Below, in pieces: positions 10,560 through 22,294 of a DNA stretch of 64,000 bases (its first letter is position 1; each line of letters opens with the position of its first letter). The stretch covers positions 434,001-498,000 of the forward strand of contig JAEHOE010000075.1 in NCBI GenBank assembly GCA_016858145.1, read 5' to 3'. A program made the position numbers and the translations under genes. The DNA comes from Edaphochlamys debaryana (Eukaryota > Chlorophyta > Chlorophyceae > Chlamydomonadales). The notes beneath the pieces were generated by a model. That model was not told where the DNA came from. It searched no databases and saw only the letters and a program-made list of their open reading frames with translations.

Positions 10560-11898
10560 GCGCGGACATGGGAGCTCGGGGTTGGGAGGAGGGGGACCTT
10601 GGGTGTGGGGACATGGGTGGATGATGCATGAAGGAAACGCATGGCTGGAGGGGGCTGTGGAGGATCTCTGCTTGTGGCCACTTGCCAGGGTGGTAGCGTG
10701 CGTGGTACTGGTATTAATGACGAGCACATAAGTTATGCGAGCTAACGAGACGACTCTATTGACAGACGCTGGCGGCATTTACCGTGACGTGGAGGGCCTT
10801 TGGCGCGCTGGTGAGGAGTATGACTTGACGGGGGGCTGGAGAGGTGGTCTGCACATCGCTTGCACATGCGGAGGGCGCCAACGCGTCCCTCGAGTTCTTG
10901 GAGCATTCCTCATGCAAAGCCTGAAGCTGTCCTGTCTGCCACTCTGCCTACCACCACGGCCCTGCGCGCCACACGCCTCGAATACGTTGACGCGCATGGG
11001 TCGCCTCCCTAGCTCTGGGTCCCGCTTGCCAGTGCCCCGCCAACCAAAACAGCAGCTACACCTCTCATCCGTCGCCTCCTGCAACCCAGCACCAGCCAGC
11101 CAGTATCCACAGGCTGCACCCCACAGCCTCTGCCCAAGGCCCTGCTCAGCCAAACACTGGCAGCACGGTATCGGCCCCCAGCGCCTGCCCGCTACCCCGT
11201 GACCCACATGGCCACACTGCATGGCCCCTGCGAGCAAAGACCCACGAACGCCTCCAGTCCCTCGTCGAGGTTCCATGAGTCGCGGATGGGCCGATCCTGC
11301 ACCTTCCGGAGCCCTCAACCCTCCGCCATTTCTTCGTTGGCCTCCCGGTAACCCTTAACTGCAGTCCCGCACTGCTGCACCCAGCGCTCCGCCTCGCCCC
11401 GCCGTGGCCCCAGCTCCTGCCCCGCCCGGCCCACCCCCACCTGCCAAGTACCGGTGCAGGGCGCTCCCGAGGCGCTGTACCGCTCTCTGCGGCACTGCTC
11501 ACCACAGAGCCCGGCCGCACTGCTCCTGGCTCAGTACAAGCGAACGGCGCCCAAGCCCAGGCCCAGGCCCAGGCCCAGGCCCAGGCCCAGGCCCAGGATG
11601 AACATCTTCGCGCCCTCCCGAGGCCCAGGCCCGACGGGCTGCCCGCTCCCACGCTGCGTTGGCCGACACCTCCACCCAACAGCTGAATGCCCCGCTCAAG
11701 CCCACTCCGGTGCGAGGGGCCCCAGATCCAATGCTCCAACCCTCCTCGCCCCGCCGCCCCGGCTATGGGGCCCCGCCCCTTGCCCGCTGCGCCCGGCTGC
11801 TGCTCCCCGGCCTGGCTGCTCAGCCCCGCCTGGCTCCCCCGGCAAGGGTGGGGCAGTCCTGCGCCTGCCTCCTTGCGTGGGACTCCACGGGACCTCAG
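10560..11898. other. Intergenic, no gene recognised
   Basis: Between the convergent TBCB (+) and derlin (-) 3' ends. It holds ORFs of 150-200 codons without recognisable content, plus the (CCCAGG)n array at about 11557. Confidence 0.5.
11557..11599. repeat. (CCCAGG)n microsatellite
   Basis: About seven uninterrupted hexamer copies. It is responsible for the Pro-Arg and Gly-Pro strings in overlapping ORFs. Confidence 0.9.
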
Positions 11899-14800
11899 TC
11901 ATCGTGCGGGTGGGCTGCAAAGGCGGGGGCGGAGGGGGTCGGGGGCAAGGGGCGGGGGCATGATCTGAGTCTCTGTCGAGCTCCGCGCACCACGGGCCCC
12001 TCGCAGACACGGGGCCCTGCTGGTAGCTGCAGTCCGGCCAGGGCGCCTCCCGCGCATGCCCCGCGCCCGCCCCCCTACCCGCTGCGGGCCCCGGTCGCTC
12101 ACCCGGGTCCACTCCCGCTGCCGCTGCCGCCGCCGCTGGCTCGGGCCCCGGCCCCGGCTCCTCCGCTGCGTCCTGCGGCTCCGGGGGGGGCACCACGGCG
12201 GGGGCGATGACCACCCCGTCGTCCTGGGGGCGGGGGGGGGGGGGGGATGCGGGTGAGGGGACAAAGGGTGAGAGGAACGGCTTTGTGATGTGGAGCACAT
12301 GCTCCCGCAGCCTCCCCCCCCGCCTCCCGTATGTACCTTCTCCGGCAATCCCACCGACAACTACACGCTCTCCCGCTTATCACCTTCAAATACCCCCATT
12401 CCCCCCCCGCGCCCTCTGACCCCACCTGCGGGAAGAGCATCTTGACGATCCCCGGCGTCCGCAGCGGCCGCCTCCCGCTCATGCGGGGGTACACGTCCTC
12501 CAGGAAGTAGTACACGTGGCCTGGGGGGGAGAGGGGGGGAGCGAGGCTGGTGCGTGGTCGCGTTGCGCACGCCCCAAGCCCTTCCAATCCCATGCCTAGC
12601 ACGCCAACGGGTCCCAGTACTCCCTCCCCCCCTGCCCCTATCAACCCCTAAGCCTTCCCACCCGCGGCCATCCCCATGAGGGCCAGCCCTTCCCAACCCG
12701 GCCCCCTCCACCTCCCCTGTCTTCTTCCTGTTCTCCCCCCTCCCCCATTCCCCCTCCCCCCCCCCCCCCCCACCCGCCGCCATGCCCATGAGGTCCACCA
12801 CGGGCGAGGAGCCCAGCATGAGCGAGAAGGCCAGCAGCACCCAGGGCAGGTAGGGGGCGGTGAAGTTGAAGATGCCCAGGAAGGACAGGTTCACGTACTG
12901 GGGGGGGGGGGGTCAGGGGGCGGGGGGACAGGAGCGGTTGGGCGGGGGAGCGGTTTGCACTGGCAATGCTCGCGGAGCGTGGCAACATACCTCACATCTC
13001 AGCCCCTCGTAACCCTTGCTACCCCTCCCAGCCACCATCACCATGACCACCGCCACCCACACAACCAGCCCCCCCTGCCCGCCGCCGGGGCCAGTCCTTT
13101 GCTCTCGCCCTACCGCCACCGCCACCACCTTATTTGCCCCCACCTGGTGCCTCCGCCCCCAGACGTAGACCATCATGAAGGTCAGCGAGGAGCCCAGGAA
13201 CTGGATGTTGACGAAGGGCGCCAGCGCGGTCAGCAGCGTGCCGCCGAACAGCAGCATCCACAGGAAGTCGGCGGAGCGGCCGCGGAAGGAGCCTGGGGGG
13301 GGGGGAGAAGGGGGTGGTGGTGAGGGTGGTTGGGACTGAGCGGGGGATCGAGTCGCCAGTGCCATGGAAGCGAAGCTTGGTGGGGTGGGATGGGTTGGTG
13401 CGGGCTGCAGAGAGAGCGGTTCAAAGAGATGAGTTCCGTTGTTGTGCACCTGTCCTCCGCTCACACACACGCCCGCTCCCCCCTCACCCTCCTCCAGGGA
13501 CTTGCAGTACTTGATGAGGAAGAACATGTGGAACACAAAGTCCAGGCCTGGGGGGGAGGGGACGGGGCGGGGAAGGCGCTGAAGTGGAGCCGGGGCGGAG
13601 AGGCGCACGTGAGCGCAGCCGGAGCGCGTCCGCTTCTGCACCTGCTGCACCCCTACGCCCCGCTCCCCCCTTCCCGTCCCCACCCAGGTTCCCGAAGAAG
13701 AAGAAGTTGGTGACGAGGCGCCATAGCTCCAGCTTCTTGAACACCAGCTTGGCGTTGAAGTAGACGTTGAAGGGCGTGATGATCTTTTTGGGGGGGGAGG
13801 GGGGGGGAGCGGGGGCTCACTGAGGTCGCCAACGGGTGGACAGGGTGCAGGGTTTTAGCCTGAGGTGCTAAGCTGCTGGAGGGAGGGAGGATGGCCATTG
13901 GGCCTGGGAGGCAGGCGTGCAGGGTTGATCGACTGGGGTGACGGGGCTAGGCCCGGCAGCCCCCCCGCTGTCCGGACGGCAGGCCCCCCCTGCTCTGGCC
14001 GAAGCTGACGCGGTGGGGTGCAGAGGTGGGGTGCAGAGGTGTCCGCTCTCGCCCAGGGAGGCAGCCCGCCGTGGGGGTACGGGAGGGCCGGGACTGGACG
14101 CTCGCCCTCGCCCCAGCCCCCGGCCGAGGGAGGGAGGAGGCTCCCCTCTCTCCTGCCGCCCCCACGCCACGGCAATGGCCTTCGGTCCCCGCGTGTGCTC
14201 CAGCCGCGCCCCAGGCGCCAGCGCTGACTGCCACCAGAGCGCCGCCCGCTGCTCGGGACGCCGCCCTCCTCCATGGCCCCACCACCACCAGCGCCCGACC
14301 CCACGCCACGCCAGAGCAGCACGGCCCTGGGCAGCACGCATTTCGTTGCCCCAGGCGCACGGGCCATTCGGGACCGCGCGCAGGGGCACACGCTGGGCGC
14401 TGGCCCCCGCCCCCCCACGCTGTCGCGTGCTGCAGAAGCGCCCGGGGCCCGGACCCGGGGCCTCGCGAGGGCGTCAGGGCGTGGGGTCCCTGGGCCCACC
14501 ACCTTTCCGTAAGGCAGGGTGCATACAGCTCTGTCTGCTCCACCGAAGTCCTGTCCCAGGACAGAGCGTCTGAGACCTTCCTGTGCTAAGCCTCGGGCGC
14601 TTTACCATGGAACGGGGGAATGCCGCTCGGATAGAGCGTCTGGGGTCCCGTGAACGGTGAAGGGTGCCTCCCTCTGGGCGGGGCACCCAGTTGGCTCCAC
14701 CTGGCTGTGGGCCTTCCGCCCTGGGCTGCACCACCCGCAGCAAGCCCTGCTCGCTGGTGCAGCCCAGCCTCCCCGGAGGATGGATGGCCCTCGCGGACAG

Positions 14801-15144
14801 CCAAGCGCTGCCCGCTGCGCGGAATCGCATGCAGCCCGTTCCACTGTCGGTCACAGCTGCGCTCTCACCTCAAGGGCGCACCCCGCTGTTGTGAGGAACG
14901 ACATCGTGACATACGTACGCGTCACGATGGGTAACTGCGGGGCAAACGGGTGCACGCGACGTCTGGTGCAACCTTCGATCCCCGCCCACCCCCGGCAAAG
15001 AGGCTGCAGCTCTAGGCCATGCTCACCGACTTGTACCATTCCTCTATCGACTGCGGGGGGAAAGGGGGGTCGGGGGTTCCAGTTGAGGGTTCGCAGGCCC
15101 CGAGAAGGCTCGTTGCGACGTGTCTCCTCTGCTTCGCTTACCAT
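11899..15144 (-). CDS. DER: Derlin (ER-associated degradation, plant DER2-like)
   Basis: Well-supported exons: 15144-15142, 15050-15027, 14934-14869, 13783-13684, 13547-13488, 13292-13144, 12897-12774, 12520-12426 and 12223-12103, all in agreeing phase. The first coding exon is only the ATG, directly followed by GTAAGC. Diagnostic segments are [74 protein letters not shown] and [14 protein letters not shown], then [17 protein letters not shown]. This is the derlin/rhomboid-pseudoprotease fold of the ER membrane; no catalytic Ser-His pair is expected. The C-terminal tail after MLFPQ is Ala/Pro-rich and acidic. The last exon down to 11899 is a guess (acceptor near 12031, stop at 11899). Intron 3 (about 1.1 kb) is unusually long for this window. 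The gene is head-to-head with the methyltransferase gene. Confidence 0.92.
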
Positions 15145-15541
15145 TTTCGCCGCCTGTTTCCACCTCCTCCAGTAAATGAGAAGCTACTGCTTGTTGCGAC
15201 GCAGCTGTTGTGGGTTCGGGAACGTTGCGTGCCGAGCTCTGGGCACAGCCCTCGCGGTGAGGTGTTGTCGCAGGGACCCAGGTAACTAAGCTTTGGCAAA
15301 ACAGCACAATGGCAAAACAGCACGAGGCCGCGAGCTTGGCAGTGCCGTGATGCGGGAAGCGTTGCGATTGCACACTACTCGGCGCAGCACGCACGCGAGC
15401 GTACACAGTTGCTACGCTCCCGATCACAACAGCTTTGTCCTAGCTGCCATATGCCGCGACACGACTTCTCGCAAGCCCAGGAAGTTTAGGCGCCAAAGGA
15501 CCCGGGGCAGCCTTCTCGCTGGCCCACGCCTTGGGAGTCCA
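15145..15541. promoter_or_regulatory. Putative bidirectional promoter, derlin / MePCE-like gene
   Basis: 397 bases between two divergent start codons. AT content is higher than in the flanking exons. No defined motif was identified. The methyltransferase frame stays open upstream to about 15350, so a longer N-terminus would shorten this interval. Confidence 0.45.
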
Positions 15542-18500
15542 ATGTTATCCTTGGCCGCCAATGACGCTCTCGGCGCAGCCGTCGGCGAGGCACCGCTCTG
15601 CTCTGCCCCGCCGACAGCGGCCGATGCCGGCGCGCTCGTGGCCCAGCTCAAGGCCCGGCTGCTGCCTGGCGATAAGGTGCTGAACAAAAACCAGAAGAAG
15701 AAGGCCAGGAAGAAGGTCTCGAAGCTGGTGCACAAGGTGGGGCGTTCGGCGCGGATGGATGGGATGCTCAGGCGGGAAACCCCCGCCAGCTCCTTTGCAG
15801 CAACCTCTCGGCTCGGCACCACCCATACCCCAACCGCCTCTCCACCCCTCTCCATGTCCATCCCCTCTCATCGCGTAGACGCTGGGCCTCCCCCGCGCCG
15901 GCTCTGGCGCCGTCGACGGCGAAGGCAGCGGCGACGGCGATGACGGAGGCGACGGCGGCGACCTGCCCTCCCCCAGCAATGACACGGGCTGCAGCAACCG
16001 CCGCACGCCGGGTCCCGGCCCCGCCGCCCCCGCCTGCACCAGCGCCCCGGCCGGCGGGGCGCACCCGGCCAAGCGGCGGCGGCTGGCGGACGCCTCCGGC
16101 CCCAGCGGCGGCAGGCCGCCGCGGCCCCAGGGCAGCGGCCGCGGCCAGGGGCAGGGCCAGGGGCAGGGCAGCCTACTTTCGGGGCCCTACAGCGGCGGCC
16201 CGCCCTCGGCGGCGCTCAGCGGCGGCAGCAGCCGCCTGAGCAAGGGCGCGCAGAAGCGGGCGGCGCGGCGGCAGGCCACCGCCGACGACCTCCTGACGGC
16301 GGACGACGACGGCACCGAGACAGCCGACGGAGGCGCTGCAGCCACCGCCGCTGCCACCGCCGCTGGTGGCGGCGGTGGCGGCGCTGGCGGCCAGCAGGGG
16401 CGGCCCAGCGGGAACGGGTCGGGGCGCAAGCGCGGCCGTCAGCAGCGGGCCGCCGGCAGCGGCGGCGGAGGCGGCATGCCGGCGGTCGCCGCCGCCGTCA
16501 GCCAGGAGGTGATGCAGTCGCCACAGGGCGGCGGCACTGCTGCCGCCGCCGCTGCCGCCGCCGCCATCGCCGCGGCGGCGCTGCTGCCGCGGGGCTACCC
16601 CAGCGGCGCCGCGCCGCCGCCGCTGGCGGCGGTAGTGCCAGGGGCGGGGGGCAGGGGCGTGCCGCTGCGGGCCGGCCTCGGCCGCCCCCACCCCGGCGCC
16701 CCGGGCGGGGGTCCCGGGGACCTGTCCGCCGCGCTGCTGCTGATGCGGGTGGGCATGCGGGCGGCGGCGGGGCCGGGGTCGGTGGAGACGGGGTCGGGGT
16801 CGGGGGCGCAGGGGCCCGCAGCCGGGGCGCAGGGGGCGGCGGAGCAGAGCGAGGGCAGCAGCGAGGGGGGCACCGCTACGACTGGGGGTGCCCCGGGCTC
16901 ACAGGGCGCCGTCGCGGCCGCTGCCACGGCAGGGCCTGGGCAGCAGGGTGGCGCTGGCGGGAAGGCGCAGGCGCAGGGGGCCGCAGGCGGCGGCGGCGGC
17001 AAGCAGGAGGGCGGCGGCGGCGGCGGCGGCAGGGCCAAGGGCGATCGGGCCCGCGAGCGCGAGGGTCTGTACCGGTACGGCAACTACCACCGCTACTACG
17101 GCTACCGCCTGGGGGCGGACCTGGACCAGGACCCACGGGTCAAGGTGGGGTGGGGTTGGGAGGTGGGGTTGGGACCTTGGAGAGGTGGAGGGGTGGCGAG
17201 TCAAGAGGCGTTCCGGGGTGGAGGATGCCAGGGCCAGGGCCAGGTGCCAGGCCTCAGGGCTGAGCGGACCGCGGGGCAACCCTTGTCGTCACTTCCTCCT
17301 CCCCGCCCCTCCTCCTCCCCCCAGCTCATGCGGCGGGAGTGGTTCCAGGGCAAGGTGGCCATCGACGTGGGCTGCAACGAGGTGGGGGGAGGGAGGGGCT
17401 GGGAGGGGGTGCCTGCATGTATGGGTGGAGGTGGAGGAGGCCCACTTTCCGGGCTGTGGGGGCCTGGGAGTACCAGCGCAACACTTTTAGCGTCTCTGAC
17501 TGGCCAAAGCAAGGCAGAATGACCCTCCCCTTGCCTCATTTCTGCGCCCTTCCAACCCCATGCGAGTGTCTCAGTCCCTCTGCCCACTAACCCCCTCCCC
17601 CCCTCCCCCCCAGGGCCTGGTGACCCTGGCCATGGCCGCCCGCTTCGGCACTCGGCGCATGACGGGGTACGACATAGACACAGCACTCATTAAGAAGGCC
17701 TGCAGGTGGGGGCGGGGGGGCGGAGAGGGGCAGGAGATACGGAAACCGTGCGCGAGGTCTGGGGCTCCGCCGCCGGCACAAGTTGCGAGCAGCCTCCCCC
17801 TTGGCCCCAACACCTGTCTCAACTTTCTTTCCTCCCTCTCCTTACCCATACCTTTCCTCCCCCCACCCCTTCAGTTCCCGCCCTCTGCCCTTGCTTTTCT
17901 CCCTTTGCTCACCCATGCCTCCTCCCGCACCCCACCCCACCCCACCCCACCCCACCCCACCCCACCCCACCCCGCCTCACCCAAACAGGAACCTCCGCAA
18001 CATGCGCTCCGAGTGCACCACAGCGCTACGGGCGGCGGCGGGGCAGCACCACGCGGCGCGGGGGCGGGGGGGCAGCGGCGGGGGCGGAGGCAGCGGGGCA
18101 GGAGGGGGCGGCAGCTGGGAGGATGCCTGGGCGGAGGAGGAGGGCGCCGGCGAGGAGGACGGGGACTGGGCGGAGGAGGAGGAGGGCGGGCACGCGGACC
18201 CGCACGCCGAGGACGCGGCGGTGGACGAGGCGGACGCGGAGGCGCGCGGAGGGCCACACTCCGCAACCGCGGGCCCGGCCTCCGGGCCCGGCTCTGAGGC
18301 CGCGGCACCCGCCGCCCAGGCCCGGCCCCACCACGGCGCGCTGCTGGCGGCGGGCCCGCTGCCCCAGCGCCTGGGCCTGCTGCGGGGCCACATCGCTGCG
18401 CTCAGCCGCATGCACTTCGTGGCGGCGGACTGGGTCAACACGCGGGGCAGGTGGGGGGGGGAATGGATGGAGGGGAGGAGGGGGCTGGACGTAGGGGGCG

Positions 18501-19764
18501 GGGAGCAGGGAGGCGGGGTGCGAGGGGCACGTGTCCTGCCGGCTGGGCCTGGAGACGGTCCGACCACGAGGGGCGATGCGGCAGCGGGGCCCAAGGGCGT
18601 GCAGCGTGCAGCGGCAGAGGTATGGGGACGGGGGCCGCGGTCCAGCGGCTGTGGGTGCGGTTGCGCAAGCCGTCCGCCGCATGCTCAGCTGCCAGCTTCA
18701 ACGCCCCCTCTTACCGTCCCTCATCCCCCCCTGCCTGCTTCCCCACCCCCCAAAGGCCCGAGTCCGTGGACGTGGTGACCATGCTGTCGGTCACCAAGTG
18801 GGTGCACCTCAACAACGGGGACCAGGGCATGCGGCGGCTGTTCAGGTGGGGGCGGCGGGGTGGGGGTGGGGGATGAAGGGCGCGGGGGCAAGGAGCGGTC
18901 GGCGAGCCCAATGCGCAGGGGGGTCAGGAGGGGTGCTGCGGGCCCGGGCATGTGGCTTTGCTGCAGTGCACCCCACGCAACCTCTACTCCTTTTGTCCAA
19001 CTCCGACCACCCGACAGCCACTGACAAGTTTGGTCTACACCCCACCCCACCCATCCCCGCAGGAAGGCCTACGACATGCTGATCCCGGGGGGGCGGTTGG
19101 TGCTGGAGCCGCAGCCCTGGAAGTGAGCTTGGAAGGGGGGGAGGGGGGGGCACCGGGGGCCGGGGCCGAGTCGGAGGCGGATTGCGGGGACGGGCCAGGG
19201 AGGCACCACATGATACCCGGCCGCCCTGTCGTCATCCTCACCCCCGCAACCCGCCCGTAGGTCCTACAAGCGTGCCGTACACAAGGCCACGGCGCACGGG
19301 GTGCCGTACAGCCGCCTGGACGAGCTGGAGCTGCGGCCGGAGGGCTTCGAGGCCTACCTCACTGACACCGTGAGCGGGGGGGAGGGCGGGGCGGAGGGCG
19401 GGGAGCGAGGCCGCACATGGAGCGGGGCGGAGCGGGAAGGCCGAGGGCGGTGCAGCCCGTACAGCGACCTGCTGGGCTGGGCTCATACCCCGCCCCGCCT
19501 GTTGGGGAAGGGCGCCAAGCCACTGCGAGCACGATTGCTTCATTTCGCTCTGCACACCTCACACCCCATCCCATCACCCCATTCCAACACCCCATCCCAT
19601 CAACCCATCCCATCACCCCATTCCATCACCCCGCTCCGCCCCCCCAGGTGGGCTTCCAGCTGGAGGAGCGGCTGCACGAGGGCGGGGACGTGGGCTTCGA
19701 CCGGCCGCTGCTGCTGCTGCGCAAGCCCCTGCCCGGGGCCGGGGCGGGGGCCGGGGGGCAGTAG
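15542..19764 (+). CDS. MEPCE: BCDIN3/MePCE-type RNA 5'-gamma-phosphate methyltransferase
   Basis: Nine exons: 15542-15736, 15879-17144, 17325-17381, 17614-17705, 17989-18450, 18756-18845, 19063-19122, 19261-19369 and 19648-19764; about 815 aa. Residues 1-65 are basic (NKNQKKKARKKVSKLVHK). The next ~390 residues are Gly/Ala-rich low complexity with basic NLS-like patches (AKRRRLAD, GRKRGRQQR). The catalytic domain starts at YGNYHRYYGYRL and has the SAM motif VAIDVGCNEGLVTL, then GYDID. A second low-complexity acidic insert follows. The domain resumes with VVTMLSVTKWVHLN, GGRLVLEPQPWKSYKRA and the C-terminal RPLLLLRKP. The NYHRYYGYR and LSVTKWVHLN signatures define the Bin3 family, which monomethylates the 5' gamma-phosphate of 7SK, U6 or other Pol III RNAs. 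Likely nuclear. An upstream in-frame ATG near 15350 is an alternative start. Confidence 0.92.
17930..17974. repeat. (CCCCA)n microsatellite in MePCE intron 4
   Basis: About eight pentamer copies just upstream of the exon 5 acceptor, within its pyrimidine-rich tract. Confidence 0.9.
19555..19632. repeat. CCCATCCCATCA-type minisatellite in MePCE intron 8
   Basis: Imperfect tandem copies of CACCCCAT/CCCATCA occupy most of the acceptor-proximal part of the intron. Confidence 0.75.
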
Positions 19765-20560
19765 GCGGGGCAAGTGTATAGGGTGTCGGGGCTGAGCCCC
19801 AGCGGCTCCCGGCCTTGGCGGTAGGGAGCGCTGGTGAGGCGGCGGGGGCCAAAAGGGGAGGGTCCGGGGCGGTGAGCGTGCGGGACCGTGCGTGCGTCAC
19901 GTGAGCACGTGCGTGGTCGGCCTGCGGGCCGCGGTGTGTCCGGTTGGGCGCTTCGTGAGCGCGGAGGGCTGCTGAACGGCTGAGCGAGAGGTGGGCCGGT
20001 AGGGCTGGAGCAGCACTGGGCAGACTGGGCAGGGGCGCACAGAAGCTTGCTGGGTCAGCTTCATGCAATGTGCAGCTAGCCGGGTCTGGCCGGTCTGGCC
20101 GGGTCTGGACAAGAGTGCCAGGCAAGCGACAGAGTGGCTTTGGCTGTGGCTTTTGGTGGTGATCTGTGGCGCATGCACGCGCCTGCCCGGTCGCAGCAGT
20201 GCCGGTTGGGACCCCGCTGTCCGTGTGCCAAGGCCAAGGCGTGGTGGCTATGTACGGTCGTAAGCCGGTGTGACAAGAGTAGGTGGCTGCCTCGCGCGGC
20301 AGGAAAAGGGCTGAGCCCCTCCTGGGACCAACCAGTGGTGCCACCATCCAACCACCTGGGGTCACCAGCCATCCGGAGTAAGCGCACTGAAGCACGAACT
20401 CCCTCGTCAGGGGCCTTCGCAACCCCGCAATGCCGGACTTCGCCGGTTGGGTTGGGTGCACCACACACGCACCACAGAGGTAGAAAGAGGAGATGCCCGC
20501 CTCCCACCGCCCACACGCATCCGCCCCCGCGCTCCATCCCCCGTTGCTGCTAGCTAGCTC
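19765..20560. other. Intergenic, convergent 3' ends
   Basis: Between the MePCE-like stop and the Fanzor stop. ORFs here are unconvincing and no repeat or RNA gene was recognised. Confidence 0.5.
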
Positions 20561-21826
20561 TCAGCCCGCCCCCTCGGGCGGCTGTGGCGGCCGCTCGGTC
20601 GGCCGCTGCAGCGCGGCTGGCCGGTCGAAGCCCAGCAGCTTCAGGATGAGGAGCACGCGGATCACGTTGGCGGCGGAGACGTCGCGGTTCTGTGGGGATG
20701 TAGGCGTGGGGCGGGGCAACAGGGGAACGTCAAGGTGCCGCCAAGCCCAGTCCCCAGACTCGCCGACCCGCCAAGCCCAGCCCCCCGGGATTCCCTGCTC
20801 ACCCAAGTCGTCAAGCAGTCGTTGCAGACCTTGACCGACCAGGACCGCTGGTTCCCGCGCAGACCGGCGAGAGGCTTCTGCGCCATCGCCTGCGAACCGC
20901 AGTTGTAGCACGTCTGCGCGGTTGCCAGAAAAGGATGGGATGGTTTAGCACAAGTTGGATGGTGGCTGGACAATGAGGGCTGGACGTTGGAAGCCGTGAC
21001 CACGCCCCACACTCCAACACCCCGCAAGCCCACACCATCCAAACACCCCGTGTCCAACCTTCGACGTCCGGTACTCGTCGATGATCAGGACGTGCTTGGC
21101 GTATCGCTCACGGAGCAGCTTGACGAGCCGCCCCGTGGGTGCGCCACCACCCTTGGTGGAGATGGGGGAGCCCCCCTTCCCCCTCGAGAATGCCCACGAA
21201 CCCCACCCCACCACCACCTCCTCCTTGGGCCGGCCGCCCGTCAGCCGCTTGGCGACGCGGTGGAGCGCGCGGTCGCGCTGGATGAACGCGGCCCAGCGCT
21301 TGCGGCGGAAGGTGGAGGCGTGGTAGTGCCAAAGAACGTGCACCACGCCGTGCGCCGCTGGCCCCGCCCCCGCCCCCGCCGCCGGCCCCGCCCCCGCCCC
21401 CGCTGCCAGCCCTGCCCCCGCCGCCCCCGCCGCCGCCGCCGGCCCTGCCCCAAAGAGGTAGCGCAGGCGCTGCTCAAACCGCGCCACGGAGGCGGTCGCT
21501 GCTGTCGGAATGCCGCTGACGTACGCCTGCAAGGCCGGCGTGAACCGCGGGTTGTTGGGCTGCAGCCGCTCAAGGCCCGACATCTGCCGCCAGTGGCCCA
21601 TGCTCATGTGCAGGCGCCCCCGCTTCTGCCGCCGCCGACGGGCAGTGCGGGCTCGCGGCTGCCAGTGCTTGGACTGCTTGCGCCGCTTGCGCCCGGAGCG
21701 CCGCGTGCGCCCACAGCGCCGGGGCTTAGGGTGCAGCACAGCGGCAGCTTGCTGGGGGTCATAGTGAGCCCGGCAGTGCCACGACTGGTCAATGCCGCAT
21801 ATCGCGACGGCCGAGCAAGCGCACAA
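20561..21826 (-). pseudogene. Fanzor (eukaryotic TnpB-like RNA-guided nuclease), C-terminal part
   Basis: Three exons in agreeing phase: 21826-21059, 20913-20803 and 20689-20561; about 335 aa, against roughly 400-700 for the family. An Arg/Lys-rich segment is followed by MSMGHWRQMSGLERL (the 'S..e.r...G' region), SVARFEQRLRYL and WAAFIQRDRALHRVAKRL. The RuvC core comes next: VVGWGSWAF, then IIDEYRTSK, then zinc-finger halves CYNCGSQ and VCNDCLTTW, and NRDVSAANVI (RuvC-III). The Glu of DEYRTSK fits the alternative RuvC-II glutamate described for Fanzors; the canonical site is GWGSW. A RuvC-I aspartate is doubtful: the only candidate is CGIDQ near the 5' end of the first exon, without the usual DPG context. 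No N-terminal (wedge/REC) exons were found before the divergent neighbour. A truncated copy is therefore most likely. No terminal repeats or guide RNA were recognised. An Ala/Gly/Pro-rich insert at about 21361-21432 looks like slippage. Confidence 0.82.
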
Positions 21827-21904
21827 CTGTAAGCAATAGAGGAGAGCAAACACTATTACTTGGCCGGGCGGGTTGGGCGTGGGGTGCAAGCTGGTGCACA
21901 CGAC

Positions 21905-21958
21905 CGCAGACGGCAGACGGCAGACGGCAGACGGCCAGTGATCGCCGGTGATCGCCGG
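21905..21958. repeat. GCAGACG and GTGATCGCCG tandem repeats beside the Fanzor
   Basis: About four copies of a 7-mer followed by two copies of a 10-mer, just upstream of the Fanzor 5' exon. Their relation to an element end is unknown. Confidence 0.7.
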
Positions 21959-22294
21959 TGTGAAAAATGCATGAGAGTGGGAAACGGAATTTGGGTGACT
22001 ACGTTAGTCAGAGCCTTCAACTTTGGCAATGTGTTATGTGCGGTGGCTGCAGGCGGCGTTGCGCAGGGGTCCAAAAGGGTCCCCTCGAGGTACTCCCTTG
22101 TCGTACGATCGCCATTCTCGATAGACTCGTGTTGTGGCTATGTGGCACCTTTACAATGCAGTATTCACATCTTTAAACTTCACTCCAGCCCCGCAAAACG
22201 AGCTGTTCTTCCACGTCGGGCCGCTGGTCGCCCTGCTCTGCGGCGCACACGCGTGAAGCCTTACTTCAAGACAAGTCGGTTTCCATACAAATCA

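Noticed and set aside
16187..16691. Long minus-strand ORFs across the MePCE low-complexity exon
   Set aside because: Shadows of GC-rich coding sequence. The plus frame joins seamlessly to the methyltransferase exons.
21860..22294. Extension of the membrane protein upstream of ATG 22295
   Set aside because: The open frame continues upstream, but the hydrophobic N-terminus begins naturally at MEVVTIS, and the upstream part overlaps simple repeats and the likely promoter.
20561..22294. Complete transposon around the Fanzor
   Set aside because: I looked for terminal inverted repeats and target duplications near both ends and saw none I could support by eye.
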